Assembly: GCA_963729215.1 (NCBI GenBank)
Contig: CAVSND010000030.1
Span: forward strand, 1 to 64,000
Source of the DNA: CAVQJU01 sp963729215
GTDB taxonomy: Bacteria; Acidobacteriota; Vicinamibacteria; Vicinamibacterales; CAVVIG01
Length of the DNA: 64,000 nucleotides
Direction: 5' to 3'
Both the position numbers and the translations under genes were made by a program. Positions 26,179 to 35,418 of this stretch are shown here, piece by piece. How positions within the stretch are numbered: position 1 is the stretch's first letter; every line of letters begins with the position of its first letter. The notes below the pieces were generated by a model. It was not told the origin of the DNA and made no database searches. It saw only the letters and a program-made list of their open reading frames with translations.

Positions 26179-29100
26179 TCAGCGATCGAGGACGTTCTGG
26201 ACGAGGTCGCCGAGCTGCCGTGCGGTGAATTCGTTGCCATCGAGGTTGCCGACGAGGATGCCCCGCCGATCGATGACGGCCGTGTGGAACGAATGAATCA
26301 GCGAGTCTTCACTCTGCCAGAACTGGACTCCGAACAGGCCCGCCACCCGTTTCACTTCCGCCAGCGGACCGGTGAGAAAATGCCACGCCTTCGCGTCCGT
26401 GGTCCACGTCCTCGCGTACTCGGCGAGCGCATCGCCGCGATCCAGGTCCGGATCGATGGCAATGGTCAGCAACACGAGATCTTTTCCCAGGCGTCGCCTT
26501 GAAGCGCCTCTGCAGCTCAGACAGGTTGCCCGCGAGACGAAAACAGTACGCCGGGTTCGGGCAGCGCACGTACGTGAACGTCAGGACGGTGGCCGCGCCG
26601 GTGAGTGACGAAAACGCCACACGCTGTCCCCGTTGATCGGTGAACGTGAAATCGGGTACCGGCTGGCCCGGCTCGAGAAGCTTCGGCGCCTCGCCGGCCG
26701 CCAGTCGACTCAGCAGGTCCAGCTGCCGGGACTCGGACGGTTTCGGGTCGAGGCTTTGATATCTGCGGACACGCAGACGTTCGATGGTCGACTGGCGGCC
26801 ATCGGTTGACGCGGTGAATTCGATGGCCGCGCCAGGCCGGACGTTCGTCAACAGCGTGGCGTCCTTCACTTGAAACGTCATGACCATCGCCGGCATGAAG
26901 CCGGGCACGCTGTCGGTGGATACCGAGAGGCTCTGCTTTCCTGCGTCAACGCTGATGACCACACCCGTCATGTCATGGCGTTGGGGCATAGCCTGCGCCG
27001 TCCCTGCGCCTCCGAGCCTGGTCGGTGTGCGAGGCAACTGCGTGTAGTCGCTGTCGGACTCCTTGATCTGGATGAACTGGTTCTTCGCGATGTTGGCGAA
27101 ACGCTGACGCGTGTTCGACGCCGGCCACCAGACCGTCACGGTGTCGACACGGGAGGCCGGGCCCAGCCCGACGTGCAGCTCCATCGGGTTGGCGCCGAAC
27201 GAGCCCCCGCTCGAGATCGTGCGGTGAATCTCCCGGCCGTCCACCGTCAGCGTCACGCGCGCGCCGATGGCCGCGCGATTGCTCCTGACGCCGACGAGCC
27301 GCAGGTTCAACCAGCCATTGGCGTTGCCCGGATTCTCGAACAGCCGCAGCGGGTGACGATCGGCCGGCACGGCGCCGCCCACTTCCGCGACGATGTCCTC
27401 GTCGCCGTCGCGGTCGAGATCGGCGAAGGCAATGCCGTGCCCCTTGTGAAGCTCGCCCGTGCCCGAGGCGGCCGTGGCGCTGACGAACGACTTCCCCGCG
27501 AGATTCAACAGCAGTTCGTGCGGCATCACCGAGGTGAACGACGGGCTGCCCATGCCGAGATACATGTCGAGGTAGCCGTCGTTGTTCACGTCGCCGAAAT
27601 TCGCGGCCATCGGCATCCAGACCTTGTCGAGGCCGACTTCGGCCGACACGTCGCGGAAGCGACCGTTGCGGAGATTCTTGTAGAGCTTCAGCGTTTCGGC
27701 GTTGTGCGGCCGGCCGAGGTACGTGCGCACCGATTCGTCCGTGCTGATGTAGTAGCTGGTGACGAAGAGATCGTCCCACCCGTCGTTGTCGTAGTCGAAG
27801 AACCACGCGGCGAAGCTCCGCCACGGCGCCTGCACGCCGGCGTCCTTTCCCACTTCGGTGAAAGTGCCGTCCCGGTTGTTGTGAAACAGCAGGTTGTTGC
27901 CTTCGTAGTTGGTCAGGTAGAAATCGACGTAGCCGTCGTTGTCGTAGTCGCCGGCCACGATGGCCTTGACGAACGCCGTGACGTCGATCTTCGCCTTCTG
28001 CGTCACGTCCTCGAACGTGCCCTTCCCCGTATTCCGGAAGAGCCGGCTCGGGCCGTCCTCGCTCCCCAGGAACAGATCGAGGTTGCCGTCGTTGTCGACG
28101 TCGGCCCACGCGGCCGTCTGCGTGCGCACCGCTAGCGGCAGCCCGGCCTCGCGCGTCACGTCGGTGAACGTCCCATCGCAGTTGTTTCGGAGGAGCGACG
28201 GACGAAGCGGGAATTCCCATCCGCCGCGCAACACGAGCAGGTCCATGCACCCGTCGTTGTTGTAGTCCGCCTGCAGCAGATTGAGGCCGCCCAGCTGGTT
28301 CGACAGGCCCGCTTCTTTGGTTTTCTCGACGAACCGGCCGTCGCCGGAGTTGTGGAAGAAGTGCAGCGGCTCGCAGACGTCCATGCTCGACGTCACGATG
28401 TCGAGGTGGCCGTCGTTGTCGAAGTCGTCCACGACGGCGCCGCCGGCAAGCGACGCGACGTTCAGCCCGGACTGGGGCGCGACGTCCTTGAACCGGCCAA
28501 TCGCCGCGGCGCTGGCAGGGCTCGCGAAGGCGGAGGGCGGGATGAGGTGCGCTGCGGGCACGCCCGACGGGTAGCTGCCGAGCGCGAGGTGCGCCAGGTT
28601 GAGCAGCCACTTCACTTCCAGATCGTCCGGCTTTCGCGCAAGGTACCGCTCGAAATAGTCGACGGCTTTGCGCGCGGCCGCTCGGTCGGGGAGAGCTTTT
28701 CCCGCTCCGGGAGCCGGAGGAAACAGACAGAAGTCGCCCGGCGTGCGATACACGCCGTTATCGAGCTCGGCCTTGTGGAGATTGGCCACGCCGAGCGTCT
28801 CCTCGAGCCGCGGCAGCGCGTCCGGGATCCCGTCGGCGAACCGGCGCGCGTTTTCCCAACGCTCGATGGCTGGATCCATCTCGCCCAGGTACGCGTGGAG
28901 CTGCGCCCAGGCGTACTGGGTGTCCATCGCGTCGATCCATTGATCGCGCGGAAGAGCTGACGGCTCGACAGCTCCGCTCCGCTCCCCGGGCGCCGCCTTC
29001 AGCCGCTCGATGACGGTCGGCAGCGACTGGCGCCGCACGTCGCAGACGCCCTGGAGATCTTCGCCCCAGTCCGGCCGCCGCTGCATGACCTGGAAGATCG

Positions 29101-29576
29101 TGTCGGCTTCGGCCAGGCCGCTGATGCTGAGGCCCGCGTAGACGACGCTGGAGGCGCTGGCAGAGAGCATCTGCAGCGGGCTGGCATTGGACCGGCCGGC
29201 GGACTCGGATGCGGGCACGACTTTCAGGATGGCGTACCCCGTCGGAATGCGGACGATCCCGGTCAGCCCGCCCTCGCGCACACCCACCAACGCGTCGCGC
29301 AGTTCCGGACGCAGCGTCGCCGGATCGACCGTGCCAAGGAAGCCGCCGTCTCGACCTGTGGGCTCGATGGACTGTTCGACCGCGAGCGTCGCGAAGTCCG
29401 CGCCCTGCCTCAACTGCTCGGCGATTCGCGCCGCCTCGTCAGGCGCGGCGACGACGATCATGCGGAGCGTGAGTGCGGCGGCTGGTGGATTCTGCGACGC
29501 GCGCGTGCGTCCGCCGGCGGCCACCGCGCGCCAGGACCAGGCCGGCGCCCACCGCTGCACGCCACGGAACACTCAT
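26179..29576 (-). CDS. secreted PPIC - TPR - FG-GAP - UnbV - CusF-like - SCO multidomain protein, two frameshifts
   Basis: About 1130 residues once two net +1 bases (near 29527 in the leader and near 26482) are removed. Order: signal peptide (MSVPWRAAVGAGLVLA); parvulin-type PPIC fragment (about 30-120); TPR-like region (150-300); FG-GAP/VCBS calcium repeats (about 357-730, repeated DYDNDGYVDFY and DVDNDGNLDLF motifs); ASPIC/UnbV (about 750-840); a CusF-like copper-binding module (about 867-940, MTGVVISVDAGKQSLSVS, PGFMPAMVMTF); and a SCO1/SenC thioredoxin-like domain (about 960-1130) with the copper ligands C(x5)C in RCPNPAYC and His in HSFHTAVID. The SCO end suggests copper delivery to a cytochrome oxidase or cuproprotein, with the FG-GAP part as an extracellular scaffold. 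Confidence 0.75.
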
Positions 29577-29668
29577 GAAGGCGCCTCCGATCTTCCGCTG
29601 GCTGCCGCCGTGCGTCAACCATCGTGTAGACTGACTGGCGTCCTGAAACCTGTGAGCAAGGAGACCTC

Positions 29669-30544
29669 ATGAAGCGTTCATTCGTGTCCACTGCACTCGC
29701 CATCCTCGCGCTGGTGGCCCTCGCGCCGTCCGCGGCGCGTGCGCAAATCCTCGTGGCCAACGAGGGCCCGGTGGTCTACGGCCACCACCACCTGAACACG
29801 ACGAACATGGAGGCGCAGAAGAAGTTCTACGTCGACACGCTTGGCGGCAAGCTCGTCAAGTTCGGCCAGAACCAGCAGGAGATCATCGAGTTCCCGAACG
29901 TGCTGATGTTCTTCCGGCCGATGCAGGCGCCGACGGGCGGGACCATCGGCACGACCGTCAACCACATCGGCTTCTCGGCGCCTGACCTTCGCCCGCTCGT
30001 CGCGAAGATCAAGGCCAACGGTTTCAAGATGATCACGACGGAGTCGGTGGCCGCCAACGTGAAAGTGACCGACGACATCGCCGCCGCGAGCCCCACCACG
30101 AACATCGCGTACGCGCTCGGACCGGAAGACACGAAGGTCGAGTTCGTCGAGGTGAAGACGCAGACGGCGCCGATCCAGCTGCATCACGTGCACTTCTTCG
30201 GCCAGCAGAACGCCGAGATGCAGGCGTGGTACGCCAAGACGTTCGGCGCGAAACCCCGGCCGGCGAATCCCGCCCAGGCGTTCGTGGTGGACGATTTGCC
30301 GGGCGTCGCGCTCAACTTCTCGCCCTCGCCCACGCCAACGGTCGGCACGACCGGCCGTGCGCTCGATCACATCGGGTTCGAAGTGAAGAATCTCGAAGCG
30401 TTCACCAAGAAGCTCGAAGCCGACGGCATCAAGCTGGACCGTCCGTATACCAAAGTGGCGGCGCTCGGCATCGCCATCGCCTTCATCAAGGATCCCTGGG
30501 GCACCAACATCGAGATGACCGAAGGGCTGGATGCGATCAAGTAG
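29669..30544 (+). CDS. exported VOC (glyoxalase/dioxygenase fold) protein
   Basis: 291 residues from ATG 29669 with a strong AAGGAG site. A clear signal peptide (LAILALVALAPSAARA) precedes two VOC modules: VVYGHHHLNTTNMEAQKKFY with VNHIGFSAPD, and LHHVHFFGQQNAEMQAWY with LDHIGFEVKN. Conserved metal-ligand His are at the start of each module. An exported member of this mostly cytoplasmic fold is uncommon. It could bind a small hydrophobic or metal-chelating ligand or be an extracytoplasmic isomerase/dioxygenase. The stop codon is shared with the heptamer array that follows. Confidence 0.72.
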   Translation: MKRSFVSTALAILALVALAPSAARAQILVANEGPVVYGHHHLNTTNMEAQKKFYVDTLGGKLVKFGQNQQEIIEFPNVLMFFRPMQAPTGGTIGTTVNHIGFSAPDLRPLVAKIKANGFKMITTESVAANVKVTDDIAAASPTTNIAYALGPEDTKVEFVEVKTQTAPIQLHHVHFFGQQNAEMQAWYAKTFGAKPRPANPAQAFVVDDLPGVALNFSPSPTPTVGTTGRALDHIGFEVKNLEAFTKKLEADGIKLDRPYTKVAALGIAIAFIKDPWGTNIEMTEGLDAIK

Positions 30545-30575
30545 AGGTTGGAGGTTGGAGGTTGGAGGTTAGGGT
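30544..30575. repeat. 7-nt GAGGTTG array upstream of larA
   Basis: GAGGTTG three times then GAGGTTA and GGG. The first G is the last base of the VOC stop codon (TAG). The array lies about a dozen bases before the larA start at 30588. Confidence 0.75.
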
Positions 30576-30587
30576 AAGGGCGTAACG

Positions 30588-31854
30588 ATGCGACTGACGC
30601 TGGATTACGGGACGGACGGGCTCGAGGTCGATCTGCCCGACGAGCGGGTGACGGTCATCGAGCCGGTCTTCCGGAACGCGGTGCCGGACGCACACGAGGC
30701 GTTGGTGCAGGCACTGCGGGCGCCGATTGGTCGGCCTCCACTGCGCGACCTCGTCAAGCCGGGCCAGCGCGTGGCGATCTCGGTGTGCGACATCACGCGC
30801 GCCCAGCCGCGGGCCGAGACGATCCGCGCGCTCGTCCAGGAAATGCCCGGGATCCGCCCGGAAGACGTCACGATCCTCATCGCGACGGGCACGCACCGGG
30901 CCAACACTCCCGCCGAACTCGAACGGATGCTCGGCGCCGATATCCTCCGGCAGTTCGCGGTCGTCAATCACAACAGCCGCGACGATGCCACGCTGACACA
31001 CGTGGGCGAGACGAAGACCGGCGTGCCGGTGTACCTGAATACGCGCTGGCTGGCCGCCGACGTGCGCATCACCGCCGGGTTCGTCGAGCCGCACTTCTTC
31101 GCGGGCTTCAGCGGCGGACCGAAGATGGTCGCGCCCGGGCTGGCGGGCCTGAAGACGGTGATGGTCCTGCACGATGCCCAGCGCATCGGGAGTCCGAACG
31201 CCACCTGGGGTGTCATCGAAGGCAACCCCATCCAGGACGACGTCCGCGAAATCGCGCGAATGACAGGCGTGACTTTCTCGGTTGATGTCACGCTGAATCG
31301 CGATCAGCAGATCACGGCCGTCTTCGCCGGCGAGCTGTTCGCCGAACACGCCCAGGCGTGCGCGGCCGCCAAGGGCAGCGTCATGCGTGCCGTCGACACG
31401 CCCTTCGACGTCGTCCTCACCACCAACTCCGGATATCCGCTGGATCAGAATCTCTATCAGGCCGTGAAGGGCATGTCGGCGGCCGCCAAGGTGGTCAAGC
31501 CCGCCGGCACGATCATCTGCGCGGCCGAGTGCCGCGACGGCCTGCCGAATCACGGTTCATACGGCGAGGTGCTCGCCTCGCGGCCTTCGCCGAAGGCGCT
31601 CCTCGAAATGATTCACGCACCCGGTTACGGAGTGCCCGATGCCTGGCAGGTGCAGATCCAGGCGCAAATTCAGATGAAGGCCAGGGTGCTGATGAAGAAC
31701 GGCTTCATGCCGCCCGCGGCTATTCGCGCCGCCCACCTGGAGCCCATCGACGACGTGGCCGCCAGCGCGCGTCAGGCGCTGGCCGCAGCAGGCGCTGAAG
31801 CCACGCTGTGCGTTCTACCCCAAGGGACCTCAGACAATCCCATACCTGCGTTAA
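30588..31854 (+). CDS. larA: nickel-dependent lactate racemase-like protein, C-terminal frameshift
   Basis: About 421 residues. LarA-type signatures are present: GTHRANTPAELERM, EPHFFAGFSGGPKMVAPGLAG with the His and Lys that hold the nickel-pincer cofactor, and TTNSGYPLDQNLYQAVKGM. Family members interconvert D/L-lactate or other 2-hydroxyacids. The frame is intact up to residue about 412, and one net +1 base near 31825 changes the end; correcting it gives GPQTIPYLR and a TAA at 31852, a normal family end. Uncorrected, the frame runs into the following repeats. Maturation genes larB, larC, larE are not in the window. The larger 2-hydroxyacid set here (glcDEF and the FMN oxidase) gives it a metabolic context. 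Confidence 0.82.
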
Positions 31855-31870
31855 TTCGACGGCCTGCTTA

Positions 31871-31946
31871 TCACGAAGTCACGAAGGCCACGAAGGTCTT
31901 ATTTGTACGAAGAGTCGCTTCGTGTTCTTCGTGTCTTCGTGATGAG
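31871..31946. repeat. CACGAAG inverted arrays
   Basis: Left arm TCACGAAG, TCACGAAGG, CCACGAAGG; right arm at 31918-31946 holds the reverse complement units (CTTCGTG three times). Fills the space between convergent larA and the sugar dehydrogenase and would form a long hairpin in either transcript, so it may act as a terminator. Confidence 0.8.
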
Positions 31947-31978
31947 AAGCAGATAAAGCGTAGCGAACACAAAGGCTA

Positions 31979-32056
31979 AACGCAGAGATCGCGGAGATCG
32001 CGGAGTCTCTTTGTTGGCCCCGAAAGAAACTCTGCGATCTCGGCGATCTCTGCGTT
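31979..32056. repeat. 9-nt AACGCAGAG/ATCGCGGAG inverted arrays
   Basis: Left arm AACGCAGAG, ATCGCGGAG, ATCGCGGAG (31979-32005) and right arm CTCTGCGATCTCGGCGATCTC...GCGTT (32030-32056) are near-perfect complements with a 24-base loop. A closely related element is at 55763-55966. Also lies between the convergent stops of larA and the sugar dehydrogenase. Confidence 0.82.
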
Positions 32057-32070
32057 TTGATCTTCTCTCT

Positions 32071-33285
32071 TTACGGTGCGGGCTCGATGCGCAGCAGCGC
32101 GCCCTGATCCTCGTCCGTCAACACATACAGAAAACCGTCCGGCCCCTGACGCACGTCGCGGATGCGCTGCCGCATGTCCATGAGCATCTGCTCGCGCCGG
32201 ATTTCCTCCCACTTCTCGTTGAAGACGATGCGCTCGATGTGGCCGGTCCGATCGATCTCGCCCTGGCGCATGGCGCCGACGAAGACGTTGTTCTTCCAGT
32301 TCGGGAATTTGTCGCCTGTGTAGAAGGTCATGCCCGACGTCGCAATCGACGGCACCCAGAAGACGATCGGCAGTTCCATCCCTTCTTTCCAGGGAATCTC
32401 CGATTGATTCGGCCCGGCGTACTGGCGTCCGTAGCTGACGATGGGCCAGCCGTAGTTGCGGCCCGGCTTGATGACGTTGATCTCGTCGCCGCCGTTCGGC
32501 CCCTGCTCGCTCGCCCACAAGTCGCCGTTGACCGGGTTGAAGGCAAGCCCCTGCTGGTTGCGCTGGCCGAGCGTGTAGATTTCGGGGCGATAACCGGCGC
32601 GCCCCACGAACGGATTGTCCTTCGGCACCGTGCCATCGTCGTTCACGCGGATGACTTTGCCAAAATGATCGCTCGTATTCTGGCCGCCATCGGGACGATC
32701 GCGGTCGCCGCAGGTGATGAACAGCGTGCCGTCCGCCGCGAACGCGATGCGCGACCCGAATCGGCCGTCGCCGAGATCGTTCCCTTTCATCCACGACTCG
32801 GCCACGAAGATGTCCTGGACGTTCGTGAGCGCCATGCCGTCCAGCCGTGCACGGGCGACGGCAGTCGTCGCGCCCTTCTCGCCGTCCTTCACGTACGAAA
32901 AGTAGATCAGCTTGTTGGCGGCGAATTTCGGATGGAGCGCGACGTCGAGCAGGCCGGCCAGCCCGCGCACGTGCATCGGCGGCAGGCCCGAGATCGGCGT
33001 GGGGTCGAGCGTGCCGTTCCGGATGATGCGCAGCCGTCCGGGCCGCTCGGTGACCAGCATTTCCCCGGTGGGCAGCCACGTCATCCCCCAGGGGTGCGAC
33101 AGGTCGCGCGCGACGATCGTGACGCGAATCTTGTGCTGTTCAGCCGTGTCGAACACGACGGGACCGCCCGGCAACGGCACCTCGGCGACACCAACCGAGA
33201 CGCGGGCACCACGCCCCCGCTGCTGCGCGGAGCCGGCGGCGGTGAACACGATCAGCAGAAGGATGGCGGTAAGGGTGCGGCGCAT
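32071..33285 (-). CDS. soluble PQQ-dependent sugar dehydrogenase-like protein
   Basis: 404 residues. The signal peptide ends near TAAGSAQ. Six-bladed propeller of the soluble glucose/sorbosone dehydrogenase family: HPWGMTWLPTGEMLVTERPG, FGSRIAFAADGTLFITCGDR, IYTLGQRNQQGLAFNP, GDEINVIKPGRNYGWP. The R-N-Q-Q-G segment and the following acidic positions resemble the cofactor and calcium site of this family. Oxidises aldose-type sugars or other polyols in the periplasm, passing electrons to a c-type cytochrome or quinone; the substrate is not resolved. It is transcribed opposite to the adjacent larger PQQ dehydrogenases. Confidence 0.8.
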   Translation of the reverse strand: MRRTLTAILLLIVFTAAGSAQQRGRGARVSVGVAEVPLPGGPVVFDTAEQHKIRVTIVARDLSHPWGMTWLPTGEMLVTERPGRLRIIRNGTLDPTPISGLPPMHVRGLAGLLDVALHPKFAANKLIYFSYVKDGEKGATTAVARARLDGMALTNVQDIFVAESWMKGNDLGDGRFGSRIAFAADGTLFITCGDRDRPDGGQNTSDHFGKVIRVNDDGTVPKDNPFVGRAGYRPEIYTLGQRNQQGLAFNPVNGDLWASEQGPNGGDEINVIKPGRNYGWPIVSYGRQYAGPNQSEIPWKEGMELPIVFWVPSIATSGMTFYTGDKFPNWKNNVFVGAMRQGEIDRTGHIERIVFNEKWEEIRREQMLMDMRQRIRDVRQGPDGFLYVLTDEDQGALLRIEPAP

Positions 33286-33370
33286 GGGATTCTCCCTTGT
33301 CCGCCGGGGACCTGGCGGAGATCGATTGCTGCTGGCGGCAAGTATAATCACAACCCGTAAAGGAGACTGC

Positions 33371-35338
33371 ATGCGCCGAACGATGCTCCCCCCGGGCCTG
33401 GCCCTTGCTGCCGCTGTGGCGGCGTGGACGGTCGCGGGGTCGGCCGCCGACAAGAACCACGAGTGGCCGGCGTATTCCGGCGACAAAGGGAGCACGAAGT
33501 ACTCCTCGCTCGACCAGATCAATCGGAACACGATCAAGAGCCTGAAGATTGAGTGGACCCAGTCGAGCGTGCCCGCCGAGTTGAAGGCGCTCTTCCCGGA
33601 CGCGCAGGGATCCGCGAACTGGCAGAACACGCCAATCATGGCCGGCGGACTGCTCTACATGAGCAGCGCGGTCGGGACGGTCGTCGCGCTGGATCCGGCC
33701 ACCGGCAAAGTCGTCTGGTTCGACGTGCCGTCACATGAAGAAGGCAAGCCGCCGGCGCGGGCCGGCTCGACGCGCGGCGTCGCCTACTGGGCGAATGGTA
33801 GCGACTCGCGAATCTTCGCGATGAACGGTCCGAACCTCATCGCGCTCAACGCGAAAACGGGCAAGCGCTACCCGGCGTGGGGCGAGGGCGGCCAGATCGA
33901 TTTGACGAAGGTCGGCTACGACCGAGGCGGCGTCACCGGCTACCGCAACAGCAGCGGGCCCATCGTCGTCCGCGACGTCGTCGTGGTCGGCGGCGTGCCG
34001 GCGCCGGCGACGGATTATCTCAACGAGCGTGTGAAGGCGACGAAAGAGGCGCCTCCGGACGATATCCGCGGCTTCGACGCGAAAACCGGCAAGCATCTCT
34101 GGACCTTCCACGTCGTCCCGCGCGACGGCGAGTTCGGCCTCGACACGTGGCTGAACGATTCCCACAAATACTCGGGCAACAGCGGCGTGTGGTCGCTCCT
34201 GAGCGCCGACGAAGAACTCGGGTACGTCTACCTGCCGATGGAAGAGGCGACCGGCGATTATTTCGGGGGCACGCGGCCGGGCAACAACCTGTTCGCCGAG
34301 ACCGTGCTGTGTCTCGACGCGAAAACCGGCAAGCGCGTCTGGCACTTCCAGACGCTGCATCACGGCATCTGGGATTACGACCTGCCGGCCGCGCCGATTC
34401 TCACCGACATCACCGTCGACGGACGCAAGGTCAAGGCGATCGCGCAGGTGTCGAAGCAGGCGTACGTCTACGTGCTGGATCGTGTGACAGGCAAACCCAT
34501 CTGGCCGATCGAGGAACGGCCCGTGCCGAAGGGCGAGGTGCCGGGTGAATGGTATTCCCCGACGCAGCCGATCCCGACGAAGCCCCCGGCGTTCGATCAG
34601 CAGGGTGTGTCGGAGAAGGACCTGCTCGACTACACGCCCGAGCTCAAGGCCGAATCGCTCCGCATCATCAATCAATACAACTACGGCCCGTTGTTTACGC
34701 CGCCTGAAGTCGTCGGCACGCCCAAGGGCAAGATGGGCACCATCTACCAGCCGGGCACCAACGGCGGCGCGGACTGGGGCGGCGCGGCGTTCGATCCTGA
34801 AACCGGCATCCTGTACATCCCGTCCACGCACATGCCGGACATCATCGGCCTCGTGCACTCCGAGCATCCCGAATCGAACATGCCCTGGGTGAAACGCGCA
34901 TGGCCGAAGATGCTCGGTCCGCAGGGCCTGCCCGATCCGTTCAAGCCGCCGTACGCGAAGCTCACCGCGATCGATCTGAACAAGGGCGACATCCTCTGGC
35001 AGGTCGCCAACGGCGACGGCATCCGCAATCACCCGGCGTTCAAGGGTCTCAACCTGCCGCCCATCGGAACGCCAGGGCGCAACGCGGCCATCGTGACCAG
35101 GAGCTTCGTCTTCATGGGCGAGGGCGCGGACACCGGCGTGGGCGTGCCGGCGGGATTCGGCGGAAAGATGTTCCGGGCCTTCGACAAGAAGACGGGCGCC
35201 ATTGTCTGGGAGAAAGAGCTGCCGGCCGGCGTCAGCAACTCGCCGATGACGTATTCGGTCAACGGCAAGCAGTTCATCGTCGTCGCGGTGTCGGGCCGGA
35301 ACTTTCCAGGCGAGCTGGTCGCGCTGGCGGCGGAATAG
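33371..35338 (+). CDS. membrane-type PQQ-dependent dehydrogenase (glucose dehydrogenase-like)
   Basis: 655 residues from ATG 33371 with AGGAG upstream. The signal peptide (LALAAAVAAWTVAGSAAD) is followed by an eight-bladed PQQ propeller: EWPAYSGDKGSTKYSSLDQI, repeated W-motifs, HHGIWDYDLPAAPI with the catalytic Asp, and WYSPTQPIPTKPPAFD, which is characteristic of the glucose-dehydrogenase branch. The N-terminal membrane helices of E. coli Gcd are absent, so it is likely a soluble or lipid-associated periplasmic form. It is followed within 80 bases by a second PQQ gene. Confidence 0.85.
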   Translation: MRRTMLPPGLALAAAVAAWTVAGSAADKNHEWPAYSGDKGSTKYSSLDQINRNTIKSLKIEWTQSSVPAELKALFPDAQGSANWQNTPIMAGGLLYMSSAVGTVVALDPATGKVVWFDVPSHEEGKPPARAGSTRGVAYWANGSDSRIFAMNGPNLIALNAKTGKRYPAWGEGGQIDLTKVGYDRGGVTGYRNSSGPIVVRDVVVVGGVPAPATDYLNERVKATKEAPPDDIRGFDAKTGKHLWTFHVVPRDGEFGLDTWLNDSHKYSGNSGVWSLLSADEELGYVYLPMEEATGDYFGGTRPGNNLFAETVLCLDAKTGKRVWHFQTLHHGIWDYDLPAAPILTDITVDGRKVKAIAQVSKQAYVYVLDRVTGKPIWPIEERPVPKGEVPGEWYSPTQPIPTKPPAFDQQGVSEKDLLDYTPELKAESLRIINQYNYGPLFTPPEVVGTPKGKMGTIYQPGTNGGADWGGAAFDPETGILYIPSTHMPDIIGLVHSEHPESNMPWVKRAWPKMLGPQGLPDPFKPPYAKLTAIDLNKGDILWQVANGDGIRNHPAFKGLNLPPIGTPGRNAAIVTRSFVFMGEGADTGVGVPAGFGGKMFRAFDKKTGAIVWEKELPAGVSNSPMTYSVNGKQFIVVAVSGRNFPGELVALAAE

Positions 35339-35342
35339 TTTC

Positions 35343-35393
35343 CGTAGCGGCCGGCTTCAGCTGGCCGCTCGTCCGCCTGAAGGCGGACGCTAC
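35343..35393. repeat. REP-like double hairpin between two PQQ genes
   Basis: Outer CGTAGC...GCTACG arms enclose GGCCGGCTTCAGCTGGCC and GTCCGCCTGAAGGCGGAC. As at 13424 the left hairpin carries CTTCAG and the right one CTGAAG. May act as a partial terminator or mRNA-stability element between the two dehydrogenase genes. Confidence 0.75.
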
Positions 35394-35418
35394 GAAGAGA
35401 CGAAGAGTGACTGGATCC

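Noticed and set aside
31871..32056. CRISPR-like array between larA and the sugar dehydrogenase
   Set aside because: Units are 7-9 bases, directly adjacent and inverted; there are no 24-47 base repeats with unique spacers and no cas genes.
30537..33079. Several long antisense frames over larA and the sugar dehydrogenase
   Set aside because: Sense genes are supported by clear motifs; high GC produces long open frames on the opposite strand here and in most of the window.
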